Source: Rhizobium leguminosarum bv. trifolii WSM2297 (lineage in GTDB: Bacteria > Pseudomonadota > Alphaproteobacteria > Rhizobiales > Rhizobiaceae). From it: a DNA stretch of 64,000 nt. Shown here one piece after another: positions 8,046 through 16,453 of this stretch; position 1 is the stretch's first letter, and each line of letters begins with the position of its first letter. A program made the position numbers and the translations under genes. Location: positions 62,001-126,000 of the forward strand of contig NZ_JH719393.1 of the NCBI RefSeq assembly GCF_000271845.1, given 5' to 3'. Below the pieces are notes generated by a model, which saw nothing but the letters and a program-made list of their open reading frames with translations, made no database searches and was not told where the DNA came from.

Positions 8046-9083
8046 ATGACGAGCCATCCCCAAAAAAAACTTCACGGAGACTTGCCTTCGGCATCTTCAA
8101 AAGCAGCCTTGGTCGATCGGAAAGAACTTGCAGCAATCGCGTTTGAAAGAACAAGGATGCCGATGGTCGTCACCGACGCACGCAGGCCGGATCTGCCCAT
8201 CGTGCTGGCAAACAAGTCGTTCCTCGAGTTGACGGGTTACTCCGCTGACGAGGTGCTGGGCCGCAACTGCCGTTTTCTCCAGGGACCGGCGACCTCTCCG
8301 ATCGCCGTCGCCGAAATTCGAGCTGGCATCGCCGACGAGCGCGAGGCCAGCGTCGAAATATTGAATTATAAAAAAAACGGGGAACCATTCTGGAACCGCC
8401 TGCACTTGAGCCCCATCCATGGCGATGATGGAAGGATCCTGTATTTCTTTGGATCTCAAATCGACATGACGGAGTACCGGCGGATCGAGGCGCTTGAAGC
8501 CTCCGAGCATCGCCTTCTCATGGAGGTCGACCACCGGTCGAAGAATGTCCTCGCCATTGTCGACAGCATCGTTCGTCTCAGCAACGCCGATGATCCTGCC
8601 CTTTATGCCGCTGCGATCCAACATCGCGTGCAGGCGCTCGCCCGCGCGCACAATTTGCTGGCCGAACGGGGATGGGCGAATATTTCGGTCGAGGAGCTCG
8701 TTCGGCTGCAAGTAACGCCATTCGCAGCAACCCGCGCTGTTTTTAGCGGACCTGATATCAGGCTACCGGCGCCGGCGGTCCAACCGGTCGCGCTTGTTCT
8801 CCACGAACTCGCCGTCAACGCAGCCCGCCACGGTGCGCTTGCCGCTGCCCAAGGCAGGCTTTCAATCAGCTGGACGCCCGGACCGTCCGGCGCCGGTTTT
8901 AGCCTTCATTGGCAGGAGGTGGGTGTTGGCAAGGCGCCCACACCAACAAAACGCGGATTTGGCACGGTTATCGTCGGCGCGATGGTTGAAAAACAGCTGA
9001 AGGGGCGGGTTGAGAAAACCTGGTCCGATGATGGGCTGGTTATCGAGATCGAAGTCCCCGCCGTGGGCTTTGCCGGCCGATAG
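8046..9083 (+). CDS. LOV-domain HWE histidine kinase (blue-light sensor)
   Basis: Residues about 30-145 are a LOV domain with the diagnostic GRNCRFLQG motif; Cys75 is the residue that forms the photo-adduct with flavin, and the KKNGEPFWNRLHLSPI strand is also typical. A linker helix leads to an HWE kinase: EVDHRSKNVLAIV (His163), LVLHELAVNAARHGALA, LHWQEVG and RGFGTVIVG. The layout equals that of LOV-HKs in Brucella and Rhizobium, where light raises autophosphorylation and influences stress and attachment. It is soluble, and no response regulator is next to it; the single-domain receiver at 13367 is the nearest. Confidence 0.93.
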   Translation: MTSHPQKKLHGDLPSASSKAALVDRKELAAIAFERTRMPMVVTDARRPDLPIVLANKSFLELTGYSADEVLGRNCRFLQGPATSPIAVAEIRAGIADEREASVEILNYKKNGEPFWNRLHLSPIHGDDGRILYFFGSQIDMTEYRRIEALEASEHRLLMEVDHRSKNVLAIVDSIVRLSNADDPALYAAAIQHRVQALARAHNLLAERGWANISVEELVRLQVTPFAATRAVFSGPDIRLPAPAVQPVALVLHELAVNAARHGALAAAQGRLSISWTPGPSGAGFSLHWQEVGVGKAPTPTKRGFGTVIVGAMVEKQLKGRVEKTWSDDGLVIEIEVPAVGFAGR

Positions 9084-9122
9084 GGCATGCGGTACAGAAT
9101 TCATCACGCGCTTTCGACAGTC

Positions 9123-9440
9123 TCATAAGCCGCTAGGTCTCGACATGATGTCGCAGAGCGCCCTTTCGGGCTGCAGCCAGCTGACGACGGCAATCACCGG
9201 AATTCCGGCTTCCTCCGCAGCGCGAATAGGTGCGGCACGCGCTGTCTTTGCGGGGGTTGCCTCGGATGGCATCAAGGCAGGTCTTTACGGCCGCGATGTA
9301 TTCCTTGCCATCGTCTGTCGGCCAGGCCGCGACAAGGGCCTTGGCAACCTCGCCAAGTGATCAGATCAGCCTATGCCTTTCTTGCCCCCTCATTACAAGC
9401 ATTAGAGGGGCGAAATCTTCGCTTTCATGCCAATCCAGTA
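9123..9440 (-). pseudogene. DUF982 gene remnant with stop and frameshift
   Basis: On the minus strand a DUF982 pattern can be followed through two breaks. The first part (SEDFAPLMLVMRGQERHRLI) runs into an in-frame TGA at 9361-9363. It continues as SLGEVAKALVAAWPTDDGKE and AAVKTCLDAIRG, and then the frame must shift by one base to give RAAEEAGIPVIAVVSW, the usual DUF982 ending. The intact relative is at 37567. No start codon can be fixed. Confidence 0.7.
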
Positions 9441-9500
9441 TACCGACCCGTTTGCATGGATAGCGGCCCTTTACTCCCAAAATGCGACGCCCGCCATGTG

Positions 9501-9708
9501 GATAATACTTCACCAGGGAGGTTCTGACTGGAGACAGCAACATCGCTAAAACCTCCCTGGTGTCCTTTCAACAAGGAAGAGGAAAATCTACGCCACATAC
9601 CGCCGAGGGGAAGACGGACTTAGGTCGGACTCTGGCGACCCCAGAACCCGCTTCTCATATTAGGTTTGAGGTAACATGACGGTCCGTGGAGGGGACGGAA
9701 CAGGAGGA
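9501..9708 (+). repeat. duplicated hairpin element, copy 1 (candidate structured RNA or leader)
   Basis: About 200 bases match 19084-19284. Conserved parts, in order: GATAATACTT; a 13-bp stem (CACCAGGGAGGTT at 9511-9523 with AACCTCCCTGGTG at 9550-9562); inside its loop CTGACTGGAGACAG; then a second small hairpin TCCTT-TCAAC-AAGGA; then GACGGACYTARGTCGGAC, TTTGAGGTA and GACGGTCYGTGGAG. The stem arms are identical in both copies while the loop differs, which points to structure. This copy ends at the ribosome-binding site of the BON gene. Confidence 0.7.
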
Positions 9709-9712
9709 CGAC

Positions 9713-9985
9713 ATGAAGTTCGGTTCCGACAACACCAACCATGAAGAGCGCTGCTCCCAAGGCCATAGTTCAGCCTCGACCATCGCGACGATCAAAGCGG
9801 CCCTTTCCGCTGATCAGAATATCGACAGCAGTGCCATCGAGATCAGGATGCTCGGTCCTGTGGTCCTGCTCGAGGGCTATATAACAAATGCCGCAGACCG
9901 CGAAAAAGCCATCTCGCTTGCGGCGATGATCGTCGGCCACGAGAACGTCCAGGATCGGATGCTGAGCCACTTCCCCACGCAGTGA
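9713..9985 (+). CDS. BON-domain protein
   Basis: ATG at 9713 has a perfect AGGAGG six bases upstream. The 90-residue protein is one BON domain: an STIATIKAALSAD helix, DSSAIEIRMLGPVVLLEGYI strands and an ADREKAISLAAMIVGHENV helix ending in VQDR. BON domains bind phospholipids or other surfaces and are usual in stress-induced small proteins; with no signal peptide this one is cytosolic. Its stop overlaps the next frame (GTGA), so the two may be co-translated. The long repeat immediately upstream may be its leader. Confidence 0.8.
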   Translation: MKFGSDNTNHEERCSQGHSSASTIATIKAALSADQNIDSSAIEIRMLGPVVLLEGYITNAADREKAISLAAMIVGHENVQDRMLSHFPTQ

Positions 9986-10510
9986 CGGCCAGGACCAAGG
10001 TCCAGTCTGGCACGGCGCCGGGTCGCAGTCTGGCTCCTGCATCGAAAGATGCCAGCGGTGGCACCACGACAGGACAGAAGCCCGCCGCCAAGTCTGGCAC
10101 CACGGATAGCAGCGGCTCGGCCACCACAGGCACGAAGAGCACCACGCAAAGCGGCGATGCGTCGAAGCAGTCGACCGACCAAAACGCGACAACAACAAAC
10201 AAAAGCTCTTCTGAAACCAACGTCAACAACAACACCACGACGACCACCAAGACCAACGTCAACATCTCGGTCGAGCAGCGGACGGAAATTCGAACGGTGG
10301 TGAAGGAGGTCCATGTGGCGCCTGTGAAGGAAGTCGACTTCACCGTCTCCGTCGGTACGAAGATCCCGAAGAAGGTCCGACTTGAACGGCTGCCGACCCG
10401 CATCGTGAAGATCGTTCCGCAGTATGAAGGCTACCGCTTTTTCAGCGGATGGCAGGATCGTCATCGTCGATCCCGATGCTCTCACGATTGTCTACATCAT
10501 CGAGGCCTAA
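9982..10510 (+). pseudogene. DUF1236 gene, frameshifted at a T run and lacking a signal peptide
   Basis: The frame starts with GTG inside the BON stop. After a Thr/Ser/Asn-rich linker the DUF1236 domain is clear: NVNISVEQRTEIRTVVKEVH, VDFTVSVGTKIP and ERLPTRIVKIVPQYEGYRFF. At the five-T run 10438-10442 the expected ending (ADGRIVIVDPDALTIVYII, stop at 10508-10510) continues in another frame. Normal family members are exported, yet no signal peptide is present here. Truncation at the 5' end plus a one-base frameshift indicate a dead gene, unless the T run slips during expression or is a sequencing error. Confidence 0.7.
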
Positions 10511-10561
10511 CTCGCGTTTCCCGGCGGTGTCTTATGCGCCGCCGGGCGGCAGGAGCAATCA

Positions 10562-10714
10562 ATGATCTACCATGAAGATAAGCCGTCCGGCACTGCCTTT
10601 CCCATCATAGTCATCCTGATTGCCATGGTCGCTATTGTCGGCAGCCTGGCGCTGTCATCAGGCCATCCAACGTCGGCTCGGGTCTGGATGCCTGTTACTT
10701 CGGCAGGCACCTAA
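10562..10714 (+). CDS. small single-pass membrane protein
   Basis: A 50-residue reading frame begins at ATG 10562 behind AGGAG. Residues 13-32 (AFPIIVILIAMVAIVGSLAL) form one strong membrane helix; the N-terminus is short and charged and the C-terminus is polar. Rhizobia carry many such peptides. I do not recognise the family. It follows the broken DUF1236 gene by 51 bases. Confidence 0.5.
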   Translation: MIYHEDKPSGTAFPIIVILIAMVAIVGSLALSSGHPTSARVWMPVTSAGT

Positions 10715-11017
10715 TCCCCGTCATCGACGATGGCTGTGGCATTCGCGATGAATGCCGCGCGCCTGATAGGCGACAAGGATTGGTCGTTCGAGAAAATCGT
10801 TGATCTCGCATCGTCGTTGTAGAAGTGCTCGTCCTCGAGGCTCCTGAAACCCTTTGAGGATCTGCCGAGCAGGATACAGCATGATCCTGCCAGCTGCGGG
10901 AGCGGGAGATGGTGGCGGTTCCGCGGATTCGGCCGTCAGTGCCATGAGCATGAGAGATCGAAGATGCCCGGTTGGCGTTCCTCGTGCATGGCCGAGGAGC
11001 GGCCCCGGGCTGTGGCG

Positions 11018-12904
11018 TTAGATGGTTGTCTGCAGGCCGAGTTCGACAACACGTCCGGACGGCAGCCCGAAGTAGTCTGTCGCATTGCTGGCGTTCTGGG
11101 CAAGCGTGATGAACAGACGGTCCTGCCAGAACGGCATGCTGCCCTTCTTGGACGGAAGAAGCGTGCGGCGGGACAGGAAGAAGGAGGTCGACATGATGTC
11201 GAACTTCAAGCCAAGCTTACGAACCAGAACGAGCGCGCGCGGTATGTTCGGAGTCTCCATGTAGCCGAAAGTGATCACAACACGGCTAAAGAGGGGGTTG
11301 AAGCTTTCCAGGAAGATCTTCTCATCGTCTGGTACGAAGGGCCTCGTCGAAGTCACGACGCTGAGAATGACGTTCTGCTCGTGAAGCACCTTGTAGTGCT
11401 TGAGACTATGGAGAAGCGCAGTCGGCGCGCCTTCAACATCGCTTGTCAGGAATATCGCGGTCCCTGGAACCGTGGGCGGTTTCTTACGGGCCAGATTGCC
11501 GATGATCGCCGTGAGCGGGATTTCGTCGCTTTTAGTGCGGGCGGCGAGCAGGCGCCGCCCAGCCGTCCATGTCTGCATGACGATTGCCATCGTCGATGCA
11601 ACAGCCACGGGAACCCAGCCGCCATCTGCGAACTTCGCGACGTTGGCGGCGAGAAAGCCGGCGTCGATCAACGCCAACGGGACGATGACGGCAAGGGCCG
11701 TCGCAGGCTTCCAGCTCCAGATACGGCGCATTACGATGAACAGTAGGACCGACGTTATGAGCATTTCGCCCGTCACGGCGATGCCGTAGGCTGCGGAAAG
11801 GCTGCTGGAATTCCGAAAGAAGAGCACAAGGCCTGTTACGAACACGAAGAGCAGCCTGTTCACCTGCGGCATGAAAATCTGCCCGGAATGCGTCTCAGAA
11901 GTGTGGAGGATCTGAAGGCGCGGGAGAAGATTGAGATGCATGGCCTGGCGGACGAGGGAATAGGCGCCGGAGATCACCGCCTGGCTGGCGATGACGGTCG
12001 CTGCTGTCGCCAGACAGACCATTGGTATCCTCGCCCATTCGGGATGCATGCCAAAAAAGGGATGGGCAGCCATCTCCGGGTTCGCGAGCACGAATGCTCC
12101 CTGTCCAAAATAGTTCAGAAGAAGGCTCGGGAAGACGAGCGAAAACCATGCGATGACCATCGGACGGCGGCCGAAGTGTCCAAGGTCGACGTATAGGGCC
12201 TCGGCTCCGGTCACGGCGAGGAAGACCGCTCCCAGCACCGCCACGGCCGAGCCGATATTGTTTGCGACATACCGGAACGCATGGAACGGGTTTAGCGCGC
12301 CTAGCACCGACGGATCGTCGAAGACGTGGATCATCCCGCTGACGCCCAACACCATGAACCACAGCGCCGTGATGGGACCGAAGACTGATGCCACACCGCT
12401 TGTGCCGAACCGTTGGACGAAGAACAGCACCGCGATGATGGTCAGTGTAATCGGCACGACCCAGTTCGAGAGTGCCGGAGCTACCACCTCGATACCCTCG
12501 ACTGCAGACAGGACGGAGATCGCCGGCGTGATGATTGCGTCGCCGAGGAAGAGCGAGGCGCCGACCACGCCCAGGACAAGCACCCATTTGGGGCGACCGG
12601 TCAGGCCCTCGCGAGCAAGGGTCATCAGTGACAAGGTGCCGCCTTCGCCCCGGTTGTCCGCCTTCAGCACGAACGTCACATATTTCAAGGTGACGACGAT
12701 CGTGAGCGCCCAGACTATCAGCGAAAGGATTCCAAGCACGTCGGCATGATGCGCTCCGGATCCTCCCGTGGCGTGCAGTGCTTCCCGGAAGGCGTAGAGC
12801 GGGCTTGTTCCGATGTCTCCATAGACGACGCCGAGCGCCGCAAGGACGAGCGCCGGCAGCCCGTGCCGGCGCTGATGTTCCAGTTCCGGATCTTCAGATC
12901 GCAT
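11018..12904 (-). CDS. kup: Kup-type low-affinity potassium transporter
   Basis: With a start at ATG 12904 the protein has 628 residues, the usual Kup length; the frame is open to 13018 but the extra N-terminus (basic, PHLTNSQ) is atypical. Soon after the start comes the family signature GVVYGDIGTSPLYAFREA, then about 12 membrane helices and a cytosolic C-terminal domain of about 180 residues ending ...GRVVELGLQTTI. Kup/HAK proteins import K+ with protons and help osmotic adaptation. Rhizobium genomes often carry two or three copies. It appears to be a single-gene unit. Confidence 0.95.
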   Translation of the reverse strand: MRSEDPELEHQRRHGLPALVLAALGVVYGDIGTSPLYAFREALHATGGSGAHHADVLGILSLIVWALTIVVTLKYVTFVLKADNRGEGGTLSLMTLAREGLTGRPKWVLVLGVVGASLFLGDAIITPAISVLSAVEGIEVVAPALSNWVVPITLTIIAVLFFVQRFGTSGVASVFGPITALWFMVLGVSGMIHVFDDPSVLGALNPFHAFRYVANNIGSAVAVLGAVFLAVTGAEALYVDLGHFGRRPMVIAWFSLVFPSLLLNYFGQGAFVLANPEMAAHPFFGMHPEWARIPMVCLATAATVIASQAVISGAYSLVRQAMHLNLLPRLQILHTSETHSGQIFMPQVNRLLFVFVTGLVLFFRNSSSLSAAYGIAVTGEMLITSVLLFIVMRRIWSWKPATALAVIVPLALIDAGFLAANVAKFADGGWVPVAVASTMAIVMQTWTAGRRLLAARTKSDEIPLTAIIGNLARKKPPTVPGTAIFLTSDVEGAPTALLHSLKHYKVLHEQNVILSVVTSTRPFVPDDEKIFLESFNPLFSRVVITFGYMETPNIPRALVLVRKLGLKFDIMSTSFFLSRRTLLPSKKGSMPFWQDRLFITLAQNASNATDYFGLPSGRVVELGLQTTI

Positions 12905-13116
12905 CTGGGAATTGGTCAAATGGGGTGTCCTGTCAGGGAGCGTTGACCGCCTGCGGGGACGTTGCCACCGGCCAAGCCTCATTGCAACGCCAAAACGAGG
13001 ATGCACCTTCTGCATCACGTCGCTGGCCGGGGGTAGTTAGGGGTGCCAGTGCGAGCCATCCCTGCATGGCGGTGAAGATTGATGGGGCCTTGCAGTAGCG
13101 AGAGGTTCCCTCAAGG

Positions 13117-13311
13117 TTACGGCGAGGTTGACGGGAAGCAACTTTGTCGAGCATTTCCATAGAATACAAGCTCTTCGACGACCACCGCCATGTGTCGTGT
13201 ATCGCGCTGTAGTGTCGCTCTGGTGCCTGCAAGAGAGCCGCGAAACAGGTAGCGCGCAAACTGAACGTGGCCTGTGAGTTTCACGGCTTCGAGAAATTGT
13301 CTCGGCTGCAC
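13117..13311 (-). CDS. possible small hypothetical protein
   Basis: A 64-residue frame from GTG 13311 reads QPRQFLEAVKLTGHVQFARY, then MAVVVEELVFYGNARQ. Its composition is plausible and better than that of the competing frames, but there is no strong ribosome-binding site and I do not recognise it. It would be divergent from the response regulator. Confidence 0.3.
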   Translation of the reverse strand: MQPRQFLEAVKLTGHVQFARYLFRGSLAGTRATLQRDTRHMAVVVEELVFYGNARQSCFPSTSP

Positions 13312-13312
13312 G

Positions 13313-13337
13313 GGAACCTGCTCTCGGTGGGCAAGTT
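13313..13337 (+). promoter_or_regulatory. EcfG-type general stress promoter (GGAAC-N17-GTT)
   Basis: GGAAC at 13313-13317 and GTT at 13335-13337 are separated by 17 bases, fitting the alphaproteobacterial general stress sigma factor pattern. The box lies 30 bases before the response regulator start at 13367. The C that usually precedes GTT is A here. Confidence 0.45.
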
Positions 13338-13366
13338 CCTTCGCAATGGTCCCAGGGTAGGTTACG

Positions 13367-13723
13367 ATGCCGTCTAAAGTTCTGATAGTCGAAGACGAGC
13401 CGCTGCTGCTCATGCTCGCCGTGAACCTCGTCGAGGAAGCCGGGTTCGAAGCCCTCGAGGCGAGCGACGCCGAGGCAGCGATAACACGTCTGGAAACGGA
13501 AGCGGACGTCCGCATCCTGCTGACGGACATCGATATGCCCGGATCGATGGATGGCCTCATGCTGGCCACGATCGTCCGGGACAGATGGCCGCCAATCCGC
13601 ATCATCGTCGTGTCGGGCAAGCGGACCCCGACGGTTTCCGAGCTCCCCGAGAGCGCCGTCTTCTTCTCTAAGCCCTATGACGTGCAGAAGATGGCGGAGA
13701 CCCTTCACAAGTTGGCCGCTTAA
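13367..13723 (+). CDS. single-domain response regulator (CheY-like receiver)
   Basis: The 118-residue protein is only a receiver domain. Acidic Glu9/Asp10, the phosphoacceptor Asp54 (LLTDIDMPG), Ser83 (VVSGK) and Lys102 (FSKPYD) are all in place. Orphan receivers like this are frequent partners of HWE kinases in rhizobia and act as phosphate sinks or relays. The FSKPYD motif, with an aromatic after KP, is common among stress-pathway receivers. Two HWE kinases lie 4-6 kb away, and a GGAAC-type box precedes the gene. Confidence 0.9.
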   Translation: MPSKVLIVEDEPLLLMLAVNLVEEAGFEALEASDAEAAITRLETEADVRILLTDIDMPGSMDGLMLATIVRDRWPPIRIIVVSGKRTPTVSELPESAVFFSKPYDVQKMAETLHKLAA

Positions 13724-13851
13724 GCGCGCGGAGATGGTATCCAGGTAGCAAATCCGATGGACAGTTGTTGCCCAATCGCGCTTCGTTGCCTCGATAGTCG
13801 TACGCACCGATCGTTTGGGTACGCGCGCGTTTCCCTCTGCGGGGGACGTGG

Positions 13852-14010
13852 GTGGCCGGCGCGAACCAGGCGGACGTGTACGAGGCGATCGTGGAAGAGA
13901 TCGGAAGCCTTCGGACCGCCCGTGAGCGCGATCCCGACCCCGCGGACGACGACGCCGCGCGGCTTGGTGAGCCCCGCAAACGAATGGCCGGCCGCAGACT
14001 CATCGCTCCG
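13852..14010 (+). pseudogene. truncated, frameshifted paralogue of the gene at 21700
   Basis: GANQADVYEAIVEEIGSLR followed by DPDPADDD matches GAKQEDVFEAIIQEVSRLR and DPDPAADS in the protein at 21700. The ending SPANEWPAAD (compare EPANDWPAA) is present but one frame away. The first 30 or so residues of the paralogue are missing. Two defects make this a remnant. Confidence 0.65.
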
Positions 14011-14012
14011 GT

Positions 14013-14037
14013 GGAACCATCCGTCGTCATGCGTGTT
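14013..14037 (+). promoter_or_regulatory. EcfG-type general stress promoter before glsB
   Basis: GGAAC at 14013-14017, 17 bases, then GTT at 14035-14037. It lies 68 bases before the GlsB start. GlsB/YeaQ genes are usual members of stress regulons, so the site makes sense; it is inferred from sequence only. Confidence 0.5.
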
Positions 14038-14104
14038 TCGTTGCAGGCTGGCTGACGGTTTCGTCGGTGTCAGACACTCAAAACTCGATCAAAGGGGACG
14101 CAAT

Positions 14105-14362
14105 ATGGAAAATGCAGGCATCGGCTGGATCGCGGCTATTATCATTGGCGGCATCGCAGGCTGGCTCGCCGAAATGTTCATGAAGTCCAACATGGGCGTC
14201 CTGATGAACATCATTCTTGGTATTGTCGGCGCGATCGTCGCTAACTTCCTTCTTTCGCTGTTCGGCGTCGTCCTCGGGGGCTGGGTCGGAAACCTGATCG
14301 CGGGCTTCATCGGAGCCTGCATTCTGATAGCGCTCGCGCGCATGGTCCGCCGAACGGCTTGA
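14105..14362 (+). CDS. GlsB/YeaQ/YmgE family stress membrane protein
   Basis: The 85-residue protein is almost entirely hydrophobic, with three membrane helices and the family features WIAAIIIGGIAGWLAE, a glycine-zipper GIVGAIVANFLL and WVGNLIAGFIGACIL. AGGGGA lies nine bases before the ATG. The family was formerly called transglycosylase-associated; it is stress-induced in many Gram-negatives and sits in the inner membrane. A general stress promoter lies upstream and a hairpin terminator follows, so it is a one-gene unit. Confidence 0.92.
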   Translation: MENAGIGWIAAIIIGGIAGWLAEMFMKSNMGVLMNIILGIVGAIVANFLLSLFGVVLGGWVGNLIAGFIGACILIALARMVRRTA

Positions 14363-14367
14363 CCGAC

Positions 14368-14397
14368 AGCACGGCGGCGCTTCGACGGCGCCGTGCT
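14368..14397 (+). terminator. hairpin terminator after glsB
   Basis: A 9-bp perfect stem (AGCACGGCG / CGCCGTGCT) starts six bases after the glsB stop. There is no T run, so termination may be weak. Confidence 0.55.
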
Positions 14398-14522
14398 CAT
14401 GCATTTTGCGGCTGAGTGTCCTGAACGGGCGATCCACCCAGCGTCCAAAGTGCCTTCGCGACGGTCTCGTCGGACATCGCCTGGAGTGATGTCTTGTACG
14501 AGTTCGTCCGGCTGTCCCCTTC
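14397..14522 (-). pseudogene. C-terminal coding fragment of an unknown small protein
   Basis: On the minus strand EGDSRTNSYKTSLQAMSDET, then VAKALWTLGG and a stop at 14397-14399 read like the end of a real protein. The part upstream continues plausibly only in another frame, so it looks frameshifted. I do not recognise the family. The rest of 14523-14712 is empty. Confidence 0.3.
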
Positions 14523-14712
14523 GCCGCGGCGACGACGACCGCGCCGCTGGCCGCCAATGTGACGCCGGCCGGCCGACGCCGCTCTTTGCGCGTGTTGCGA
14601 AGTGACGTTCCCTCAGTGCCATGTGTCCAAAACCGGCTGGTCGTCGTCAAGATTTCCGTTGCTCGCGGCGTCGTAACGCTTGATTTGCCATACGGAATCT
14701 GGACTTAACCTC

Positions 14713-15504
14713 TCAAAGCGTATCGATCAGGCCGCCGTCCACGCGCATCGACGCACCCGTCGTGGCCGACGCCAGCGGGGACGCCAGATAGGTCACCATG
14801 TTGGCTATCTCCTCGACACTGGCGGCGCGCTGAATGATGGAGCTGCTCCGGTGTTGCTTGACGAAGTCGGCTGCAACCTCCTCGATCGGCTTGCCGGTTT
14901 TTTCACGCTCATCGGCAAGCATCGCCTCGACGCCTTCAGACAGAGTGGGGCCGGGAAGAACCGAGTTCACGGTCACTCCAGTGCCGGCCATGCGTTTGGC
15001 AAGCCCGCGGGCGACGGCGATGTCGGCTGTCTTGCTGACGCCATAGTGGATCATCTCAACGGGTATGTTGAAGCCGGATTCCGACGCGATGAAGATGACA
15101 CGGCCCCAGTTGGCGTCCTGCATGCCTGGCAGGTACGCACGGGACAGTCGAACTGCCGACATAACGTTCACCTGCCAGTGCCGGTCCCAAACCTCGTCCG
15201 TGGTGTCGAAGAAGTCGCTCGGCTGGAAGATCCCGGCGTTGTTGATGAGGATGTCGACGCGGGGCTGCTTCGTTACAAGCGCGGCGCACCCTTCGGCAGT
15301 AGCGAGATCAGCCGCAACTGCGGTGACGGCGCCCTCTGCGCCCTCTCTCTTCAGCCGCTCGGCAGCCTTTGCGGTCTTTTCTTCGGATCTGCCGTTGACG
15401 ACGACGTCCGCGCCCGCTCTCGCGAGCTGCCGGGCGATCGCGTAGCCGATGCCCTCTGTGGATCCGGTCACCAGGGCTGACTTTCCTTTGAGATCGATAT
15501 GCAT
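14713..15504 (-). CDS. SDR family oxidoreductase
   Basis: The 263-residue classical short-chain dehydrogenase shows TGSTEGIG (residues 13-20) for the cofactor, NNAG (88-91), Ser141 with Tyr154 and Lys158 as catalytic residues, and a PG motif after the active site. The VNGRSEEK segment, with Arg in the second strand turn, suggests NADP. The substrate is unknown. It lies 29 bases downstream of a second SDR gene on the same strand, so the two probably form an operon. Confidence 0.9.
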   Translation of the reverse strand: MHIDLKGKSALVTGSTEGIGYAIARQLARAGADVVVNGRSEEKTAKAAERLKREGAEGAVTAVAADLATAEGCAALVTKQPRVDILINNAGIFQPSDFFDTTDEVWDRHWQVNVMSAVRLSRAYLPGMQDANWGRVIFIASESGFNIPVEMIHYGVSKTADIAVARGLAKRMAGTGVTVNSVLPGPTLSEGVEAMLADEREKTGKPIEEVAADFVKQHRSSSIIQRAASVEEIANMVTYLASPLASATTGASMRVDGGLIDTL

Positions 15505-15533
15505 GTTCTTGCTCCTGTGAAGTTGGACGTCGA

Positions 15534-16283
15534 TTAAAGGTTGCTCATGCCGCCGTCGATGACGAGCTCGCTGCCGACGATGTAGGCAGCCTCGTTCGAC
15601 GCGAAGAAGACCACCGTCTTCGCTACTTCCGACACGTGGCCGAAACGGCCGACCGGGATCTGATTCTGCACGCCTTCGGCCATCGCCTTCATGTCCGATT
15701 CCGACATGCCTAGCTTCCCGTATAGAGGTGTCGCGATCGGGCCGGGGCTGACGGCATTGACGCGGATGCCGCGACCAAGTAGTTCGCCCGATAGCGTCTT
15801 AGCCAGTGTCAGAAGAGCGCCCTTGGTCAGCGAATATACGCTGGAGTTGGGCATGCCGATATGAGCGTTGATCGACGTGTTCAGCACGATCGAGGCGCCC
15901 TTTGAAAAGATCGGCAGGAGAGCCTGGATGAGGAAGTAGGGTCCCTTCACGTTCGTCGAAAACGACTTGTCGAAATCGGCTTCTGACCAGCTCTCGACCG
16001 GGCCAAATTGAGCGACGCCGGCATTCACGAACAGGATGTCGAGCTGACCGAAGGCTTCCTTTACCTCGCGGAAGACATCCTGCTGGCCATCCACGCTGCC
16101 GGCGTCGGACTGGATGACGATGACGTCGTCGCCAAGTTCCTTGCGAGCCTTCTCTACGCTGGCCGCGCTGCTGCCTGTCACGGCGACGCGCGCGCCTTCG
16201 GCGACGAACTGTCGGGCCGTCTCAAGGCCGATGCCGCTGGTGCCCCCGGTGATGAGGGCTGTCTTGTTAGCAAGTCTGGACAT
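15534..16283 (-). CDS. SDR family oxidoreductase
   Basis: The 249-residue protein has TGGTSGIG (12-19), VNAG in place of NNAG (about residue 87), Ser137, Tyr150, Lys154 and SPGPIATPLYGKLG. It closely resembles the glucose/ribitol-type SDR proteins that accompany TetR or LysR regulators in rhizobia. It is the first gene of a two-SDR unit. Its upstream region holds a hairpin at 16418-16453 but no regulator gene. Confidence 0.9.
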   Translation of the reverse strand: MSRLANKTALITGGTSGIGLETARQFVAEGARVAVTGSSAASVEKARKELGDDVIVIQSDAGSVDGQQDVFREVKEAFGQLDILFVNAGVAQFGPVESWSEADFDKSFSTNVKGPYFLIQALLPIFSKGASIVLNTSINAHIGMPNSSVYSLTKGALLTLAKTLSGELLGRGIRVNAVSPGPIATPLYGKLGMSESDMKAMAEGVQNQIPVGRFGHVSEVAKTVVFFASNEAAYIVGSELVIDGGMSNL

Positions 16284-16417
16284 AATGAATTCCTTTTTGC
16301 GGTGTTGGACGGCCTCGATGCCGGGGGCGATGACAATGATTTACTGCAGGCGAGCTATTCGAATTAGTGGTCCGAAAGCAATTCTGTTGTTCGGCGATGC
16401 CGAACATTTCGACGGTG

Positions 16418-16453
16418 CGCCAGGGAGGAAAGACGACGACCCCCTCCCTGGCG
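16418..16453. repeat. hairpin resembling the duplicated element
   Basis: CGCCAGGGAGG and CCTCCCTGGCG form a perfect 11-bp stem around a 14-base loop. The CCAGGGAGG/CCTCCCTGG core equals that of the elements at 9511 and 19094, and TTCAGTACAACGG follows where those have TTTCAACAAGG. The surrounding sequence is otherwise different. Apart from this, 16284-16741 holds nothing I can support. Confidence 0.5.

Noticed and set aside
9843..10403. 186-codon minus-strand frame, very valine-rich
   Set aside because: It is the complement of the Thr/Asn-rich DUF1236 linker; valine runs come from ACC/ACG codons on the other strand.
10721..10951. 76-codon minus-strand frame, with a protein-like second frame
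   Set aside because: The second frame (FRSLEDEHFYNDDA and on) reads well but has no start, and the two frames cannot be joined with confidence.
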